Source of the DNA: Actinomadura syzygii
GTDB lineage: Bacteria; Actinomycetota; Actinomycetes; Streptosporangiales; Streptosporangiaceae
Reading direction: 5' to 3'
Assembly (NCBI RefSeq): GCF_008085905.1
Contig: NZ_VSFF01000005.1
Coordinates: 310,001 to 374,000 of the forward strand
DNA length: 64,000 bases
The position numbers were made by a program, and so were the translations under genes. Positions 53,512 to 62,584 of this stretch are shown here, one piece after another. Below the pieces are notes generated by a model. That model was not told the DNA's origin. It did no database searches and worked only from the letters and a program-made list of their open reading frames with translations. Position 1 is the stretch's first letter. Each line of letters begins with the position of its first letter.

Positions 53512-53878
53512 GTCATGTCCAGCCCTCGGGTACCAACCCCCTGCTACAAGACATCTACCCAGCTCACGCTATATATGCCCGCCCACCCCACCCCGACCGA
53601 ACAAACCCCCGACACCCCAAAATCCTGCTCAACAGACAGACATCCCCGAGCCAAGTCCAGCCCTCACACCGGCGAGCCCTGTGGTGCCGGACCCTCGCAT
53701 CCGTCGGAAGCGGGGCGTCGCAAGGGGAGTCGTCCGGCCGGAGTCGGTCGCGGGGCGACCTAAACTTTGCGCCTGGGCACGTCACGGGTCATGATTTGCC
53801 CCACACAGACCACATAAGTAAGCATTTACCCCCTGTGAGTGGCGCGCGACGCAGCGGGACCGAGAGCTGGGAGGTTCT
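53512..53878. other. Intergenic region of about 370 bp
   Basis: Divergent region between the PRC-barrel and PucR genes. An AT-rich TATATATG spot lies near 53571 and another (AAGTAAGCATTTACC) near 53816, both plausible promoter positions. The C-rich middle shows no gene or repeat. Confidence 0.45.
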
Positions 53879-55180
53879 GTGGCGGACGCGAGTTCGACCA
53901 CCGACGGGCGCCCCTGGGCGGATCTGCCGAGAGACCTGGCGGACCACATGCGGCCGCACCTCGACGAGGTGGCCGACGACATGATCCAGGAGATCCAGAC
54001 GCGCGTCAGCGAGTACGACCGTCCGGGCGACGGCTCCTACTCCGGGACGCTCCGGCTCGCGGTCGAGCGCGTGCTCCACTTCTTCGTCGACCGGGTGGCC
54101 GACCCCGGCCACGACTCGGCCCCGGTGGCCGACTTCTTCCGCGCCATCGGCCGCGGCGAGGCCGGTGAGGGGCGCAGCCTCGACGCCATGCAGACCGCGA
54201 TGCGGGTCGGCGGCATGGTCGCGTGGCGGCGGCTCACCGAGGGCGCGGACGTGCTGCACGTGTCCCCGCGGACGCTCGGCGCCGTCGGCGAGGTGCTGAT
54301 GGAGTTCCAGGACGAGCTGGCCCACGCAGCCGCCGAGGGATACTCGCAGGCCAGGGCCGCCGTCGCGGGCGAGATGCAGCGCCGCCGCAAGCGCCTGCTC
54401 GACCTGCTGTTCGCCGACCCGCCCGCCGCGCGGGAGGCGATCGCCGACCTCGCCGCCGCCGCGCACTGGCCCGTCCCGCGGACGGTCGCCGCGGTCGCGC
54501 TCGGCCGGCCCCGGGACGCCCGCCGGCCCGCGTTCCCGCCGGACGTCCTCGCCGACCTGACCCGCCGCACCCCCAGCCTGATCGTCCCCGATCCGGACGG
54601 GCCCGGCCGGGCGAAGCTCATCGACCGCGCCCTGGCCGGGACGCTCGCCGTCATCGGCCCGACCGTCCCGCTGATGGAGGCGGCGCGGTCCATCCAGTGG
54701 GCCCGCAAGACGCTGGGCCTCGTCCAGCGCGGCGTCATCGAGGCGGACGGCGACCCGAGCGGCCCGACCGGCCAGAGCGGCGTGATCCGCTGCGTCGAGC
54801 ACATGTCGACGCTGATCCTCTTCCAGGACGAGGGGCTCATCACCTCGCTCGCCGACCTGCGCCTCGCCCCGCTGTCGCACCTGCGCCCGAGCCAGCAGGA
54901 CCGCCTGGCCGAGACCCTGCTCGCCTGGCTCCAGTCGGGACGCAACGCCAACGAGGTCGCGATGCGGTTGCACGTCCACCCGCAGACCGTCCGGTACCGC
55001 CTGCGTCAGCTGGAGGAGCTGTTCGGCGACCAGCTCCTCGACCCCGACCTGCGCTTCGACCTGGAGATCGTGCTGCGCGCCCGCGCGCTGCTCGCGGAGA
55101 ACGCGGGGGAGCGCATCGTCCCGTCACCGCACGCCGCGGTCGGCGACTCAGGCGAGGTCGTCACCTTCCACCGCACCTGA
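53879..55180 (+). CDS. PucR/CdaR-family transcriptional regulator
   Basis: This 433-aa protein has a helical N-terminal sensory part (about 1-165, similar to RsbT-antagonist-like bundles: MIQEIQTRVSEYDRPGDGSY) and a degenerate GGDEF-like middle. A C-terminal PucR helix-turn-helix follows (about 340-405) with LAETLLAWLQSGRNANEVAM and LHVHPQTVRYRLRQLEELFG. Family members respond to purines, sugars or developmental signals; many paralogues occur in actinomycetes. GTG 53879 follows GGGAGG. No clear target is adjacent. Confidence 0.92.
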   Translation: MADASSTTDGRPWADLPRDLADHMRPHLDEVADDMIQEIQTRVSEYDRPGDGSYSGTLRLAVERVLHFFVDRVADPGHDSAPVADFFRAIGRGEAGEGRSLDAMQTAMRVGGMVAWRRLTEGADVLHVSPRTLGAVGEVLMEFQDELAHAAAEGYSQARAAVAGEMQRRRKRLLDLLFADPPAAREAIADLAAAAHWPVPRTVAAVALGRPRDARRPAFPPDVLADLTRRTPSLIVPDPDGPGRAKLIDRALAGTLAVIGPTVPLMEAARSIQWARKTLGLVQRGVIEADGDPSGPTGQSGVIRCVEHMSTLILFQDEGLITSLADLRLAPLSHLRPSQQDRLAETLLAWLQSGRNANEVAMRLHVHPQTVRYRLRQLEELFGDQLLDPDLRFDLEIVLRARALLAENAGERIVPSPHAAVGDSGEVVTFHRT

Positions 55181-55272
55181 CCCCGGCCAACCCACCAGCC
55201 CGACCCCGTCCGACCTGGACCCGGCACGAATTCGGCCCGGTTCCATCGTCAAACTCGGCCCCGATCTCGTCG

Positions 55273-55515
55273 TCATGTTGTGGCGTGGGGGAGGAACGGC
55301 TGGCGGGGACGGAGGCGTTCGGCGGTGGCGACGCGTTCGGCGAGGCGCGTCTGGGCGTCGCAGAGGAGCCAAAGTTCGCCCTCGTCAAGCGCGACTATCT
55401 GCTGGAGGCAGCCGTTCGACCGCTGGTAATCCGACAAAGGAGTGATCCGGGTGGCCCGCAGGCCGTCGTCCGAGCGCTCGTTGTGCCAGCCGGGCATGCA
55501 CATGATCACCGACAT
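55273..55515 (-). CDS. Small protein of unknown function, 80 aa, divergent from the GntR gene
   Basis: I do not recognise the family, but the codon pattern is coding and AAGGGAG lies 8 nt before ATG 55515. The sequence MSVIMCMPGWHNERSDDGLR continues with a leucine-rich acidic helix (ALDEGELWLLCDAQTRLAERVATAERLR). Two cysteines precede and end that region. The divergent GntR regulator starts 151 bp away and an inverted repeat lies between them, so this gene may be one of its targets. Confidence 0.6.
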   Translation of the reverse strand: MSVIMCMPGWHNERSDDGLRATRITPLSDYQRSNGCLQQIVALDEGELWLLCDAQTRLAERVATAERLRPRQPFLPHATT

Positions 55516-55538
55516 CGCGCGGGCTCCCTTGGTGGGTC

Positions 55539-55556
55539 TATGGTGGGACTACCATA
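55539..55556. promoter_or_regulatory. Inverted repeat between the 80-aa gene and the GntR gene
   Basis: TATGGT (55539-55544) and ACCATA (55551-55556) form perfect 6-bp arms around 6 nt, in a divergent promoter region. The likely reader is the GntR-family protein encoded at 55667. Confidence 0.5.
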
Positions 55557-55666
55557 AGCCGACCAAGCATCGCCCACAATGCCCTCACGAGATACCCAAG
55601 AGGGCTTCAGGAATGGTGGGATCTGTACGGTGTGAGGTCAACGGACTATCCGGAGCAGGTTCCGAA

Positions 55667-56416
55667 ATGCCGCGACCCCCCACGAAGGCACAGGCGATCA
55701 CGAACGCGTTGGCGGCACGCATCGTCGAGGGCGATCTCGACCCCGGAGCGTGGCTGCCGTCCGAGCGGGAGCTGGCCCGCGAGTACGGGGCCGACCGGTC
55801 GACCGTCCGGCGGGCGCTGCGGATGCTGGCCGAGCAGGGACTCGTCCAGCTGCGGCACGGCGCGGGCGCCCAGGTGCGGACGGCGCGGCGGGTGCGGCGC
55901 GCGGCGGCCGACATAACCCGCCAGGTCGGCGGCTGGCGCGGGTTCCACGTGTCGGCCCGGCGGGACGGCCGCGTCCCGTTCACCCGTACGACCGTCACCG
56001 AGATAGAGGCGGACGAGCGGCTCGCCCAGCGACTGGACGTCCCCCCGCGCACGCGCGTACTGGAAAGGGCGCGCGTGCAGGGCGTGGAGGGCGATCCGCC
56101 CATTCAGCTGGCGACAACCTGGGTGATCCTGGACGTGGTGGAGCAGATCCCCGTCCTGCGCCAGGTGGACACGGGCCCGGGTGGGATCTACTCCCGCCTT
56201 GAGGAGGCAGGGCGCCGGATCACGTTCGAGGAGTCGGTGACGTGCCGACTCCCGCGCACGGACGAGCAGAGCACGCTGGACATCGGCCCCGACCGGCCCG
56301 TCCTGACGCTGTGGCGCCGCGCGTGCGACCAGGACGGCCGCGTCGTCGAGGTCACCCACCGGGTGGTGGTCGGCGACCGGCACGAACTCGTCTACCGCTA
56401 CGGGTCGGGAGTCTGA
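55667..56416 (+). CDS. GntR-family regulator with UTRA domain (HutC type)
   Basis: This 249-aa protein has an N-terminal GntR winged helix (about 5-70; QAITNALAARIVEGDLDPGA, LPSERELAREYGADRSTVRR, ALRMLAEQGLV) and a UTRA ligand domain (about 95-245) with FTRTTVTEIEA and TLWRRACDQDGRVVEVTHRV. HutC-type regulators bind small metabolites such as sugars or amino-acid derivatives. The Nudix gene begins 3 bp after this stop, so the two are one operon. ATG 55667 was chosen for its GGAGCAGG site; an in-frame ATG at 55613 is possible. Confidence 0.92.
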   Translation: MPRPPTKAQAITNALAARIVEGDLDPGAWLPSERELAREYGADRSTVRRALRMLAEQGLVQLRHGAGAQVRTARRVRRAAADITRQVGGWRGFHVSARRDGRVPFTRTTVTEIEADERLAQRLDVPPRTRVLERARVQGVEGDPPIQLATTWVILDVVEQIPVLRQVDTGPGGIYSRLEEAGRRITFEESVTCRLPRTDEQSTLDIGPDRPVLTLWRRACDQDGRVVEVTHRVVVGDRHELVYRYGSGV

Positions 56417-56419
56417 GAA

Positions 56420-56989
56420 ATGAACGAACCCCTAAGCACGGACGACGGAAAACCCGCCGTCCGCCAGGTCGATACCAGGGTCGTCTACGAGAACCCGTGG
56501 ATGGTCGTCCGAGAGGACGAGGTCGAGCGCCTGGACGGTTCACGCGGCATCTATGGGGTCGTCGACAAGCCCGACTTCGTTCTCGTCATTCCCGTCGAGA
56601 ACGACGGGTTCCACCTAGTGGAGGAATACCGCTACCCCATTGGGAAACGCACATGGAGTTTCCCGCAGGGGTCGCTGCCAGGCCGGCGTGACGCCGACCC
56701 AGAGGAACTCGCCCATCTGGAACTGGCACAGGAGACCGGTCTCCGCGCGGGCGACCTGACCCACCTCGGCTATCTGAACTGCTCACACGGGACGAGCGGC
56801 CAAGGCTTCAACGTCTTCGTAGCGTCCGACCTGAGGGCGGGCGAGACCGACCGTGAGCACGAGGAACAGGACATGCGCCAGAGGTGGATGTCCAGGGACG
56901 AGTTCACGACCCTCGTACGGGACGGCCGCATCACCGACGACTCGACCCTGGCCGCTTACGCGCTTCTCCTCATGCACGAGGCGAAATAG
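56420..56989 (+). CDS. Nudix-family protein with a degenerate catalytic box
   Basis: This 189-aa protein resembles ADP-ribose pyrophosphatases ([20 protein letters not shown], then FPQGSLPG). The Nudix box, normally ending REUxEExGU, reads LELAQETGL at 100-108: the Arg is Leu100 and the first catalytic Glu is Gln104, while Glu101 and Glu105 remain. Activity may be reduced or the protein may act as a ligand sensor. It is coupled to the GntR regulator (3-bp gap), so it probably handles the same nucleotide-linked metabolite. It is convergent with the histidine kinase gene. Confidence 0.88.
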   Translation: MNEPLSTDDGKPAVRQVDTRVVYENPWMVVREDEVERLDGSRGIYGVVDKPDFVLVIPVENDGFHLVEEYRYPIGKRTWSFPQGSLPGRRDADPEELAHLELAQETGLRAGDLTHLGYLNCSHGTSGQGFNVFVASDLRAGETDREHEEQDMRQRWMSRDEFTTLVRDGRITDDSTLAAYALLLMHEAK

Positions 56990-56995
56990 CCAGCT

Positions 56996-58060
56996 TCACA
57001 CGGGTTCGCCAAGCCCCGCTGGGATGACGACGCGAATTCGGCATCCGCTCGGTGTGTCCATGACGGTGATGTCGCCGCCGTGCAGCTCCGTCGCCCAGCT
57101 CGCGATGGCGAGGCCGAGGCCCGTGCCACCGCCCGGCGTCCCGGCCCGCGGACCGGACGCCGACCCCCGCGAGAACCGCTCGAACACGCGCGTCCTCTCC
57201 TCGGGCGGAATTCCGGGGCCTTCGTCGGCGACGTCGATGACGAGGCCGCCCGTCCCGGCGAGCGGCCGCGCGGTGACGGTGACGGGACGTCCCGCCGGGC
57301 CGTGCCGCGCCGCGTTGTCCAGCAGGTTCGCGACGACCTGGTGCAGCCGGTCGCGGTCGGCGCGGGCGCTCAGCCCGGCCGGGACGTCGGACGCGAACAG
57401 GGCGTCCGGGTGCCCGGCGGCGGCCTCGGCGGTGACGTCCGCGACGAACGCGGCGACGTCGACGTCGGTCACGTCCAGGACCGCCGCGCCCGCCTCGACC
57501 CGCGACAGGTCGAGGAGCTGCGTGACGAGCCGTCCGAGCCGCTCGGTCTGCTCCAGCGCGGAGGCGAGGACGTCCGGCGTCGCGGGCGTGACGCCGTCCG
57601 CGACGTTCTCCAGCACGGCCCGCAGCGCGCTGATCGGAGTGCGCAGCTCGTGCGACACGTTCGCGACGAACTCGCGGCGCTGCCGGTCGACCTCGGCGAG
57701 GTCGGCGGCCATCCGGTTGAACGCCTGCGCCAGTTCCCCGACCTCGTCCCGGGACGTGGCGCGCACCCGGCGGCTGTAGTCGCCGCGCGCCATCGTCCGC
57801 GCCGCCGCCGTCATCTCCCGCAGCGGCGCCGTCATCCCGTGCGCGAGGAGCTGCGTCACGACCAGCGAGATGAGCACGCCGACGGGCATCGTCTGCCGCG
57901 CCCGGAACCCCAGTGGATATCCCCAGAGCACGATCAGCACCGCGACGCACGCCGTCACCATGACCACGACGCCGAACTTCACCTTGATGGACCGCAACGG
58001 ATCCAACGGCCGAGGCAACCGCGCCCAAGCCCGATACACAACAGCCGTCACGACGCCCAC
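56996..58060 (-). CDS. HAMP-containing sensor histidine kinase
   Basis: This 354-aa kinase has a short N-terminal cytoplasmic part, two membrane helices ([20 protein letters not shown] and [19 protein letters not shown]) with almost no periplasmic loop, and HAMP (about 75-125). HisKA follows with the phospho-acceptor in NVSHELRTP, then HATPase_c ([28 protein letters not shown]). The tiny loop suggests it senses a membrane signal. It is transcribed after the OmpR-type regulator 61 bp upstream. GTG 58060 or 58051 is the start. Confidence 0.93.
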   Translation of the reverse strand: MGVVTAVVYRAWARLPRPLDPLRSIKVKFGVVVMVTACVAVLIVLWGYPLGFRARQTMPVGVLISLVVTQLLAHGMTAPLREMTAAARTMARGDYSRRVRATSRDEVGELAQAFNRMAADLAEVDRQRREFVANVSHELRTPISALRAVLENVADGVTPATPDVLASALEQTERLGRLVTQLLDLSRVEAGAAVLDVTDVDVAAFVADVTAEAAAGHPDALFASDVPAGLSARADRDRLHQVVANLLDNAARHGPAGRPVTVTARPLAGTGGLVIDVADEGPGIPPEERTRVFERFSRGSASGPRAGTPGGGTGLGLAIASWATELHGGDITVMDTPSGCRIRVVIPAGLGEPV

Positions 58061-58092
58061 CTTTCTGGGGGACGACCCCCAGGCCCCCGCTG

Positions 58093-58133
58093 GTCGCGTC
58101 GTGATCCTCGCTCCGCTGCGGTCACGACGCGAC
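58093..58133 (-). promoter_or_regulatory. 12-bp inverted repeat spanning the regulator stop codon
   Basis: GTCGCGTCGTGA (58093-58104) and TCACGACGCGAC (58122-58133) are perfect inverted copies 17 nt apart. The right arm contains the end and stop codon of the response regulator. In the transcript it would fold between the two genes of the pair and could lower kinase expression relative to the regulator. Confidence 0.6.
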
Positions 58134-58814
58134 CTCCAAGCTGTATCCGACCCCGTGCACCGTGCGGATCAGTTGCTGGCCGAGTTTGCGGCGCAGGGCC
58201 TTCACGTGGCTGTCGACGACGCGGGTTCCGGAGGCGTCCGCCCAGTCCCAGACCTGTTCGAGCAGGACGGCCCGCGTCAGCACCGCGCCCCGGTTGCGCA
58301 GCAGGCAGGCGAGCAGGTCGAACTCCGTGGGCGTGAGGTGCACCTCGCGGCCGTCCATGACCACGCGCCGGGCGCGCCGGTCGACCTCCAGCGCGCCCAT
58401 CCGCACCAGCGCGCCGTCGGTCTCCGGCGCGGGGCGCTCGACCCGCCGCAGCACGGCCCGCACCCGCGCCACGAGCTCGCGCATGCTGAACGGCTTGGTC
58501 ACGTAGTCGTCGGCGCCGACGCCGAGGCCGACCAGGACGTCGGTCTCGTCGTCCCGCGCGGTCAGCATCAGCACCGGCACCGGACGTTCCGCCTGCACGC
58601 GGCGGCAGACCTCCAGGCCGTCGAAGCCGGGCAGCATCACGTCCAGCACGATGAGATGGGGCGCGAACTCGCGGGCGCGCCGGACGGCCGCGGGGCCGTC
58701 CCCGGCCACCTCGACGGCGAAACCCTCCGCCGCCAGCCGGTCGGCGACGGCCCGCGCGATCGTCGGCTCGTCCTCGACGACGAGAATGCGCGTTTCGTTC
58801 CCGGTCACGTCCAA
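58122..58814 (-). CDS. OmpR/PhoB-family response regulator
   Basis: This 230-aa regulator has a receiver domain (acidic pair in VVEDEP, phospho-acceptor Asp58 in IVLDVMLPG, Lys in YVTKPF) and a C-terminal winged helix (about 135-228; LTPTEFDLLACLLRNRGAVL, VVDSHVKALRRKLG, RTVHGVGYSLE). Its partner is the HAMP kinase immediately downstream. The start is ATG 58814. The regulon is unknown. Confidence 0.95.
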   Translation of the reverse strand: MDVTGNETRILVVEDEPTIARAVADRLAAEGFAVEVAGDGPAAVRRAREFAPHLIVLDVMLPGFDGLEVCRRVQAERPVPVLMLTARDDETDVLVGLGVGADDYVTKPFSMRELVARVRAVLRRVERPAPETDGALVRMGALEVDRRARRVVMDGREVHLTPTEFDLLACLLRNRGAVLTRAVLLEQVWDWADASGTRVVDSHVKALRRKLGQQLIRTVHGVGYSLEVAS

Positions 58815-58883
58815 ATGCTAGAAGCAGGTCATGGACGTGTAGAGCCTGACTTGTGCGTGACTCGTGAAGATCTCCCTAGGCGG

Positions 58884-60359
58884 CTAGAAGCTCCAGGTAT
58901 GGACGGGGGCGTTGTCCCGCATCTGGTCCGCGTAGGCGCGGGTCATCGTGCGGAGGGCGTCGTGGCGTGGGAGGCCGTGGGACTTCTCGATGTTCTCGAC
59001 GGCGCGGATCTGCCAGGCGGCGCCGGTCTGGCCGGTGACGCAGCGGCGTTCGACGATGCCGAGCAGCCGGTCGCGGCGGGCCGGGTCGACGCCCCACAGC
59101 TCCAGGCCCTCGTGGGCCAGGGGGAGCAGCTTGCGGAGGATCAGTTCGGCGGCCGGGACCTCGCCCACGCCGGGCCAGTACAGGGTGGCGTCGAGCCCGT
59201 CGCGGGCGGCGCGGTGCAGGTTCTCCTCGGCGGTGGCGAAGGACATGCGCGACCAGACGGGACGGTCGTCCTCGGCCAGCATGCGGACGACGCCGTAGTA
59301 GAAGGCGCCGTTGGCGACGACGTCCGCGACGGTGGGTCCCGCAGGCAGGACGCGGTTCTCGACGCGAAGATGGGGACGACCCTTGACGACGGCGTAGATA
59401 GGACGGTTCCAGCGGTAGATGGTGCCGTTGTGCAGGGTCAGTTCGCCCAGTTCGGGGATGCCGCCCTCGTCCAGGACGGCCCGCGGGTCCTCTTCGTCGC
59501 ACAGAGGCAGGAGCGCGGGGAAGTAGCGCGTGTTCTCCTCGAACAAGTCGAAGACCGACGTGATCCAGCGTTCACCGAACCACACTCGCGGCCGGACGCC
59601 CTGGGCCTTCAACTCCTCCGGACGGGTGTCGGTGGCCTGTTCGAACAACGTGATGCGCGTTTCCTGCCAGAGCTGGTGCCCGAACAGGAACGGGGAATTC
59701 GCGCCCATCGCGACCTGCGCGCCGGCGATGGCCTGGGCCGCGTTCCAGTAGGCGCCGAACTGCTCAGGGCTCACCTGTAGGTGGAACTGGACGCTCGTAC
59801 AGGCGGCCTCGGGAATGATGGTGTCCGTGTGCAGTTGCAACGGCTCTGGGCCGTCGATCGCGATGTGCATCTCCTCGCCGCGTGCCGCGAAGATCTGGTC
59901 GTTGAGCATCTTGTAGCGCGCGTTGGCGGAGAGCGCCTCCTCTCCGATGTCGGCGCGGCGCAGCGTCGGCAGGACGCCGATCATGGCGAGCCTGCCGCCC
60001 ACCTCCCGCGCGCGGTCGTCGGCGTGTTCGAGGTGGTCGCGGACCTCCGCCTCCAACTCGCCCGTGCCCTCCCCGCCCAGCTCGCGCGGGGGGATGTTGA
60101 TCTCCAGGTTGAACTGGCCGAGCTCCGTTGCCCAGGCCGGGTCGGCGATCGCCTTGAGCACGTCGGCGTTCCGCATCAGCGGGTCGCCGAGCTCGTCGAT
60201 CAGGTTGAGTTCGATCTCAAGGCCGATATGGGGGCGCTCAAAGTCGAACTGGGATTCGCCCAGCATGCGGGCCAGCACGTCGAGGCACCTGCGCACCTTG
60301 TCGCGGTACCGCCGCCGGTCCTCGCCGCTGATGGTGACCGAAGCCACGTCCCTGCCCAT
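58884..60359 (-). CDS. Glutamate-cysteine ligase family protein (GCS2-like)
   Basis: This 491-aa protein belongs to the carboxylate-amine ligase family. It has IGLEIELNLID (metal-binding Glu pair), LGQFNLEINIPPREL, TSVQFHLQVSP, and the LRVENRVLPAGPTVAD segment near the C-terminal core. Relatives make gamma-glutamyl amides, for example EgtA in ergothioneine synthesis or YbdK. No egtBCD genes are next to it, so the product is uncertain. ATG 60359 follows AGGGACGG; 46 more upstream codons are open but look non-coding. It is divergent from the histidine kinase at 60518. Confidence 0.9.
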   Translation of the reverse strand: MGRDVASVTISGEDRRRYRDKVRRCLDVLARMLGESQFDFERPHIGLEIELNLIDELGDPLMRNADVLKAIADPAWATELGQFNLEINIPPRELGGEGTGELEAEVRDHLEHADDRAREVGGRLAMIGVLPTLRRADIGEEALSANARYKMLNDQIFAARGEEMHIAIDGPEPLQLHTDTIIPEAACTSVQFHLQVSPEQFGAYWNAAQAIAGAQVAMGANSPFLFGHQLWQETRITLFEQATDTRPEELKAQGVRPRVWFGERWITSVFDLFEENTRYFPALLPLCDEEDPRAVLDEGGIPELGELTLHNGTIYRWNRPIYAVVKGRPHLRVENRVLPAGPTVADVVANGAFYYGVVRMLAEDDRPVWSRMSFATAEENLHRAARDGLDATLYWPGVGEVPAAELILRKLLPLAHEGLELWGVDPARRDRLLGIVERRCVTGQTGAAWQIRAVENIEKSHGLPRHDALRTMTRAYADQMRDNAPVHTWSF

Positions 60360-60517
60360 GTGTCCGTCCCTGTGCTTCGGAGGAACCGTCACAAACGGGA
60401 TGTCCCAGCGGGGGGAGGCGAAAACCAGGCGCTTGATTTTCGGCTCCCCGATTTGTGACCGGCCGGTAGCGTGTGTGCTCCGTCCGGGAAGCGGCAACTC
60501 CAGCGGGGAGGGGCCAA

Positions 60518-61897
60518 ATGCGCATGCGCCCCCGGTCCATCAGGGCCAGGGACACGCTCGTCGCCGCGGTGATCGCGGCGCTCGTGCTCGGCGTCACCGC
60601 GGCCGGGGCGGACATCGCCGTGCGCGGCGCCGTCAAGGCGGATCTCCTGCGCGGCACGCAGGTCGAGGGACGGCGGGCCAGCGGCGGCGTCCGCGACGGG
60701 TCGCTGGACGGCCAGATCCCGGACGACACGCGCGGCCGCGTCCTGGTGCAGGTCGTGGAACGCGGCGGACGTGTGGCGAACGCGACACCCGCCGCAACGG
60801 ACAGACCCCCGGTGAGCAGACTCTGGCCGTCGAGCAACCTGCGGATCCGGGACTACACCGAATGCAGCGGAACGTGGCCGGGCCGTGACTGCTTTGTCAC
60901 CGAGGCGATCAGGGTCTCCACCGCGCCCGACTCCGTCGTCGTGTACGCGTCCGAGCGGATGCCGTCCTACCTGGTGAACGGGCTGTTGGAGGGCGTGCTC
61001 GGGGCGGCCGTGCTGCTGCTCGCCGGGCTCGCCGCGTGGATCACCTGGCGGATCGTCGGCCGCACCCTCGGCCCGGTCGAGGCGATCCGCGCGCAGCTCG
61101 CCGAGATCAGCGCGACCGACCTCAGCCGGCGCGTCCCCGAGCCGCCCGGCCAGGACGAGATCGCCGAGCTGGCCCGCACCGCCAACGCGACGCTGGACCG
61201 GCTGGAACGGGCCGTCGGACGGCAGCGGCAGTTCGCCTCGGACGCCTCCCACGAGCTGCGCACCCCGATCGCGGGGCTGCGCGCGAACCTCGAAGACGCC
61301 TCCATGCACCCGGACGACAACGACCTGCGCGCCGTCGTCGAGTCGGCCCTGCGCGACACCGACCGGCTGGAGTCGATCGTCACGGACCTGCTGCTGCTCG
61401 CCCGCATCGGCACCGGCGGGACGAGCGTGCAGGAGCCGATCGACCTGTCCGCGCTGGCCGACGCGGAGATCCGCCGCCGCGCCTTCGGCTTGAAGATCGT
61501 CACGGACCTGACGCGGGACGTGCGGGTGCGCGGCGTCCGCATGCAGTTCGCCCGGCTGCTCGGCAACCTGCTCGACAACGCCGAGCGCTACGCCGACTCG
61601 CGCATCACCATCCGGCTGACCAGGCAGGACGGCCGGGCGCTGCTGACCGTCACCGACGACGGCGCGGGCATCGCGCCCGCCGACCGGGAGCGCGTGTTCG
61701 AGCGCTTCACCCGCCTCGACGCCGCGCGCAGCCGGGGCGCCGGCGGGGCCGGGCTCGGCCTCGCCATCGCCCGCGAGATCGCCCAGGCGCACGGCGGGAC
61801 GCTCCGGATCGAGGACGCCCCCTGCGGCGGCGCCCGCCTGGCCCTGCGCCTGCCGCTTGCCGCGGAGCCCCTCGAACGCCGCCCCTGCCGCGGCTGA
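60518..61897 (+). CDS. Sensor histidine kinase, apparently orphan
   Basis: This 459-aa membrane kinase has helix 1 (LVAAVIAALVLGVTAAGA), an extracytoplasmic sensor of about 120 residues with two cysteines (TECSGTWPGRDC), helix 2 (LGAAVLLLAGLAAWITWRIV) and HAMP. HisKA follows (SDASHELRTP), then HATPase_c (NLLDNAERYA, DDGAGIAPAD, GAGLGLAI). The cysteine pair 9 residues apart may form a disulfide loop. GGGGAGGGG precedes ATG 60518. No response-regulator gene adjoins it, so the partner is elsewhere. A strong terminator follows. Confidence 0.93.
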   Translation: MRMRPRSIRARDTLVAAVIAALVLGVTAAGADIAVRGAVKADLLRGTQVEGRRASGGVRDGSLDGQIPDDTRGRVLVQVVERGGRVANATPAATDRPPVSRLWPSSNLRIRDYTECSGTWPGRDCFVTEAIRVSTAPDSVVVYASERMPSYLVNGLLEGVLGAAVLLLAGLAAWITWRIVGRTLGPVEAIRAQLAEISATDLSRRVPEPPGQDEIAELARTANATLDRLERAVGRQRQFASDASHELRTPIAGLRANLEDASMHPDDNDLRAVVESALRDTDRLESIVTDLLLLARIGTGGTSVQEPIDLSALADAEIRRRAFGLKIVTDLTRDVRVRGVRMQFARLLGNLLDNAERYADSRITIRLTRQDGRALLTVTDDGAGIAPADRERVFERFTRLDAARSRGAGGAGLGLAIAREIAQAHGGTLRIEDAPCGGARLALRLPLAAEPLERRPCRG

Positions 61898-61907
61898 CGA
61901 CGGCACG

Positions 61908-61945
61908 CGAAAGGGCCGTCCACAGGGTGTGGACGGCCCTTTTCG
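61908..61945. terminator. Strong bidirectional terminator
   Basis: A 17-bp stem with one bulged base pairs 61908-61924 with 61928-61945 around a GGG loop, with TTTT on one side and AAA on the other. It separates the convergent kinase and YceI genes. Confidence 0.92.
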
Positions 61946-61965
61946 AAGCGCGCTCGGCGCGGGAC

Positions 61966-62514
61966 TCAGGCGCGGACGGCCTGGACCTCAAGGTTCAGCT
62001 CGACCTTGTCGCCCAGCAGGGCCTTGTCGCCCTTGAGCGGGACGTTGAACTCGACGCCCCAGTCCTTGCGGTTGATGGTCGTGGTCGCGGAGAACCCGGC
62101 GCGCGTGCCGCCCCACGGGTCCTCGGCGACGCCGTTGTACTCGACCGCGAGGGAGACCGGACGGGTGACGCCCTTGATCGTCAGCTCGCCGTCGAGGTAG
62201 TACTCGCCGTCCTCGGCGCGGACGCCCGTGGCGGCGAAGGTCATGTTCGGGTGGTTCTCGACGTCCAGCACGTCGGCGGTGCGGATGTGCGCGTCGCGGT
62301 CGGAGTTGCGGGTGTCGATCGAGGCGACCTTGATCTCCGCCGTGGCGGTGGAGGCGGCCAGCTCGTCGGCGATCTGGACCGTCCCGCTGAACTCGGTGAA
62401 CGTGCCCCGGACCTTGGTCATCAGGTGCCGGATGACGAAGGTGACCTCGGAGTGCGCGGGGTCGATGTTCCAGGTGCCGGTGGTCAGTTCGGGCGCGACA
62501 GCGGCGATGCTCAT
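61966..62514 (-). CDS. YceI-family polyisoprenoid-binding-like protein
   Basis: This 182-aa beta-barrel protein has the YceI signature: TGTWNIDPAHSEVTFVIRHL, RGTFTEFSGTV, then DGELTIKGVTRPVSL and the NRKDWGVEFN end. YceI proteins bind long isoprenoid or fatty lipids in an open barrel. It has no signal peptide, so it is cytoplasmic, as usual in actinomycetes. AGAGGAG lies before ATG 62514. An inverted repeat upstream suggests a MarR-type repressor. Confidence 0.95.
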   Translation of the reverse strand: MSIAAVAPELTTGTWNIDPAHSEVTFVIRHLMTKVRGTFTEFSGTVQIADELAASTATAEIKVASIDTRNSDRDAHIRTADVLDVENHPNMTFAATGVRAEDGEYYLDGELTIKGVTRPVSLAVEYNGVAEDPWGGTRAGFSATTTINRKDWGVEFNVPLKGDKALLGDKVELNLEVQAVRA

Positions 62515-62572
62515 GTGAACTCCTCTGGGTGGTCGACGGCACTGACCGGACGACGAGTGTGTGAACCAGTGC

Positions 62573-62584
62573 TTGAATCTTCAA
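62573..62584. promoter_or_regulatory. Inverted repeat upstream of the YceI gene
   Basis: TTGAA-TC-TTCAA forms a 5-bp-arm palindrome about 60 bp before the YceI start. A related TTGA...TTCAA and a GTCAAAC lie within the next 45 bp. Such TTGAA/TTCAA palindromes are typical of MarR-family operators. No MarR gene is in view. Confidence 0.5.
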
